Below are positions 13,209 to 15,444 of a DNA stretch of 15,444 nt, piece by piece (positions within the stretch are counted from its first letter, which is position 1; each line of letters starts with the position of its first letter). The position numbers and the translations under genes are program-made. This stretch comes from Desulfovibrio sp. (lineage in GTDB: Bacteria > Desulfobacterota > Desulfovibrionia > Desulfovibrionales > Desulfovibrionaceae), in NCBI GenBank assembly GCA_031270875.1, contig JAISXC010000151.1, positions 1 to 15,444 of the forward strand. Direction: 5' to 3'. Under the pieces are notes generated by a model that worked only from the letters and a program-made list of their open reading frames with translations, did no database searches and was not told the DNA's origin.

Positions 13209-15116
13209 TCATGCGTTCTGGCCGGTTGCGCGCGGGTTGCCATTTTCATGAGGACACTTCCACCTCAGGAGACGGGTGGAGTTCAGCACTATCAGCAATG
13301 CGCCCGCGTTGTGGGCCAAAGCGCCGACGACCGGCCCCATGAGACCCGCAGCCGCGAGAAGCACGGTAACGACATTCAGCATCATGGACATGACGATGTT
13401 GATCCTGATGGTCAATGCCGTTTTTCTCGCCAGTCCGATAAGCTGCGGCAGCCGTTTGATGTCGTCATGCACCAGCACGGCGTCGGCGGCGTCCACGGCT
13501 ATGTCGCTTCCCACGCCTCCCATGGCAAGACCGACATGTGCCGTTTTCAAGGCGGGCGCGTCATTTATCCCGTCGCCGACCATGCAGACTCTATCGAAGG
13601 TGAACATCTGCAACTCATTGATGATGTTGACCTTATCCTCTGGCAGCAATTCGGCTCTGACCTGGCTGATGCCGACGGCTTCGGCAATATTTTTCGCGGA
13701 CCGCGCGTTATCGCCTGTCAGCAGCATAGTCCGGACCCTTTTGTTATGAAGGCCGCGCACTGTTTCCTCGGCATCGGAACGCAAGGTGTCCGCAAGAACA
13801 ATAATCCCCGCAATGGCGTTGGCGGCGGCGATATAGACAACCGTGCCGCCGGATTCCCTGTATCGCTCAACGGCGCCGTTGATTTCCTCGGCCGGCTTCA
13901 AGCCGTTGTCGAGCATCAGTTGCAGGGTGCCGCCAAAGGCCTGCTTCCCGTCAGCTTTGACCCATATGCCCCTGCCGGGAATCGTGGCAAATTGTTCCAG
14001 ATCTTTCGGGCTTATTCCTTGGCTCCGTGCGTGGCGCACTATGGCCCGGCCCAATGGATGTTCCGAGCGCTGCTCAATGGTGACCGCTAGGCGGAGCAGT
14101 CCGGTGTCGGACAAATCCGGCGAAAAAGAGCGCACGGCCACGACTTCCGGTTTGCCGCGGGTCAATGTGCCTGTTTTGTCAAATACGACCCGCGTGACTC
14201 TCGCCAGACGTTCAAGCGCGTCGCCGGAGGATATCAGCACGCCGAAGCGGGTTGCATTGCCGATGCCCGCCATGATGGCCGTTGGTGTGGCGAGCACCAG
14301 GGAGCAAGGGCAGAAAACAACCAAAATGGTGACGGCCCTGATGATTTCCCCGGTATAGAACCATGTGCCGATGGCAGTGAGCAGGGCGGCGATGACTATC
14401 CAGGTCGCCCAACGATCCATGATGCGCACGACGGGCGCTTTCGAGGCATCCGCCGATTCGACAAGGCGAATCATGCGTTGCAGCGAACTATCCCCGCCTA
14501 CCTTTGTGGCCCGCATGTCGAATGCGCCCAGCTGGTTGACGGTTCCGCTGAACACTTCATCGTTTACGCCTTTGTCCAGGGGCAGGGATTCACCGGTCAG
14601 CAAGGACTGGTCAACGGCTGTCTGGCCGAAAGTGATGACGCCGTCAACGGCGATGGTTTCGCCGGGGAGCACCCGCAGCATGTCGCCGGCCTTCACATTT
14701 TCCGCCGGAACGGTTTCTTCGAAGCCGCCACGAACCACACGGGCGGTCCGCGGCGTCATATTCACCAGTTTTTCAATGCCCTCACGGGCCTTGCGCACCG
14801 TGCGCTCCTCAAGCAGCGAACCGAGGGACATGATAAAAGCCACTTCGCCCGCCGCGAAAATTTCCCCGATATAAATTGCCGCGATCAGGGCCATGGCGAC
14901 CAGTACATCCGCCTTGATGTCAAAACCGGTCGCAAGACCAGCCATAGCTCCTCTGAGAATAGGAAAGCCGCACAGCACGACGGCGATCCATGCGGGATCG
15001 AAAGGAAGTGGCCCGGATACGCTCCAAAAGCTGAACACCAGGGCAATGCCGCTTATGACGGAGAACAGAAGATGCCTTTTTTCTCCATCCTTAATGCATT
15101 CTTTCAACGCGTCCAT
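13209..15116 (-). CDS. Heavy-metal-translocating P-type ATPase (P1B)
   Basis: A 635-residue membrane pump that should export or move a transition metal using ATP. Landmarks in order: TGES phosphatase motif (174-177), membrane CPC metal site (269-271), DKTGT phosphorylation site D313, the P1B-specific HP pair (353-354, SEHPLG), TGDN (467-470), GDGINDAP (514-521) and a last helix with HNAGALLIVLNS (602-613). No N-terminal HMA domain or CxxC precedes the first helices, so the protein is shorter than ZntA or CopA. The Asp that typifies Zn/Cd pumps in the last helix appears as Asn (HNAG), so Zn/Cd is not assured and the metal remains open. ATG 15116 is chosen for its GGGAG/AAGG ribosome sequence; the open frame upstream to 15224 runs through a structured leader. 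Confidence 0.9.
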   Translation of the reverse strand: MDALKECIKDGEKRHLLFSVISGIALVFSFWSVSGPLPFDPAWIAVVLCGFPILRGAMAGLATGFDIKADVLVAMALIAAIYIGEIFAAGEVAFIMSLGSLLEERTVRKAREGIEKLVNMTPRTARVVRGGFEETVPAENVKAGDMLRVLPGETIAVDGVITFGQTAVDQSLLTGESLPLDKGVNDEVFSGTVNQLGAFDMRATKVGGDSSLQRMIRLVESADASKAPVVRIMDRWATWIVIAALLTAIGTWFYTGEIIRAVTILVVFCPCSLVLATPTAIMAGIGNATRFGVLISSGDALERLARVTRVVFDKTGTLTRGKPEVVAVRSFSPDLSDTGLLRLAVTIEQRSEHPLGRAIVRHARSQGISPKDLEQFATIPGRGIWVKADGKQAFGGTLQLMLDNGLKPAEEINGAVERYRESGGTVVYIAAANAIAGIIVLADTLRSDAEETVRGLHNKRVRTMLLTGDNARSAKNIAEAVGISQVRAELLPEDKVNIINELQMFTFDRVCMVGDGINDAPALKTAHVGLAMGGVGSDIAVDAADAVLVHDDIKRLPQLIGLARKTALTIRINIVMSMMLNVVTVLLAAAGLMGPVVGALAHNAGALLIVLNSTRLLRWKCPHENGNPRATGQNA

Positions 15117-15130
15117 CCTTCGTCTCCCGG

Positions 15131-15190
15131 GGCGGCTCACGCTTGAGACGCCCTTTTGCCGGTGGGCAAAGCCCAGCTGCGCGCGTCTCA
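15131..15190 (-). promoter_or_regulatory. Structured leader with alternative stems before the metal ATPase
   Basis: On the minus-strand RNA, segment A (15190-15183, TGAGACGC) is exactly complementary to segment B (15151-15144, GCGTCTCA). B extended to nine bases can instead pair with segment C (15139-15131, TGAGCCGCC) with one mismatch and a four-base loop. C directly abuts the GGGAG ribosome sequence. A GGGC-AAA-GCCC stem (15164-15174) lies between A and B. The A:B and B:C stems exclude each other, as in translational switches. No known riboswitch class is recognised. Confidence 0.4.
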
Positions 15191-15218
15191 CGGCAAGAAT
15201 CTGCAAGCGACTCCCTGC

Positions 15219-15242
15219 GGGCATTTCAAGTGTGAAATGCCC
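15219..15242 (-). repeat. Perfect 10-bp stem-loop at the end of the upstream gene
   Basis: GGGCATTTCA (15219-15228) pairs exactly with TGAAATGCCC (15233-15242) around a four-base loop. It starts on the last base of the TAG stop of the partial gene to the right. No T-run follows on the minus strand, so it may be a 3'-end stabiliser, an attenuator between two co-transcribed genes, or a dispersed palindrome. Confidence 0.6.
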
Positions 15243-15444
15243 TAAAGGCCGTTGCTGAAAGGCAGCCAGGTTTGTTCCAGGGTCAGTTCAAGTTTGCGGG
15301 GCTCCTGATCCACAACACCCGCGGGCACCACAAGGGTACGCCGCGCGGGCCGCAGGGCAACGACCCTGTCCCGCTCAATGCCGAGAAGCCTGTCGTGGCC
15401 GGGCACAACCTGTTTGGCGAATGATTTGACTTTCTTAATGCTGG
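15242..15444 (-). CDS. Unrecognised protein (C-terminal fragment)
   Basis: On the minus strand one frame is open from the right edge to a TAG at 15242-15244, giving 66 complete codons. The other two frames are interrupted. The visible end is rich in Arg, Lys and Val, with KVKSFAKQVVPGHDRLLG, then RDRVVALRPARRTLVVPAG and a Trp-containing finish LEQTWLPFSNGL. It has no membrane segment or Cys metal motif. I do not recognise a family. It lies upstream of and on the same strand as the metal ATPase, 125 bases before it, so the two may be co-transcribed. Confidence 0.55.
   Translation of the reverse strand, partial: SIKKVKSFAKQVVPGHDRLLGIERDRVVALRPARRTLVVPAGVVDQEPRKLELTLEQTWLPFSNGL

Noticed and set aside
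15117..15224. N-terminal extension of the metal ATPase by 36 residues
   Set aside because: It would start inside a strong hairpin, runs through the structured leader, and has no metal-binding motif; the inner ATG has a ribosome sequence.
1..15444. CRISPR array, tRNA, rRNA or prophage genes
   Set aside because: No regularly spaced direct repeats, no recognisable tRNA or rRNA sequence, and no integrase, capsid or tail gene were seen on either strand.

Overview
The window reads as a GC-rich (roughly 57-60% by eye), gene-dense bacterial chromosome from an anaerobe. The evidence for anaerobic life is a CbiK-type anaerobic sirohydrochlorin cobaltochelatase tail, a radical-SAM activase of the NrdG type, a TRAP transporter and an iron-type alcohol dehydrogenase. 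This set would fit a Desulfovibrio/Bilophila-like sulfate- or sulfite-reducing lineage. That assignment is inference from gene content; there is no rRNA or other phylogenetic marker.

Layout. Positions 1-886 (+ strand): the end of a cbiK-like gene and a GTG-started anaerobic ribonucleotide reductase activating protein. Positions 887-995: a convergent junction with two stem-loops. Positions 996-12918 (- strand): one long run of eleven genes with short gaps or overlapping stop/start codons. In transcription order these are an iron-containing alcohol dehydrogenase, a LacI-family repressor, an atypical phosphofructokinase, the two halves of a split transketolase, a beta-hydroxyacid dehydrogenase, a ThDP-dependent enzyme, an extended SDR epimerase/dehydratase, and the TRAP genes dctP, dctQ and dctM. 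Positions 12919-13208: an AT-rich control region with a LacI-type operator, an inverted repeat and an A9-T-A9 tract. Positions 13209-15116 (-): a P1B-type heavy-metal ATPase with no metal-binding extension at its N-terminus. Positions 15117-15241: a leader with strong, partly mutually exclusive stems. Positions 15242-15444 (-): the end of an unrecognised gene.

How the genes could work together (inference). The TRAP system imports an anionic or polar organic substrate. The SDR, ThDP enzyme and beta-hydroxyacid dehydrogenase transform it. The split transketolase and phosphofructokinase connect it to sugar-phosphate metabolism. The iron-type alcohol dehydrogenase disposes of an aldehyde/ketone or oxidises an alcohol. 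The LacI-family protein probably represses the whole run through the operator in front of the first gene. The substrate cannot be named from the sequence. The combination does not match a textbook operon I recognise and is the most interesting feature of the window.
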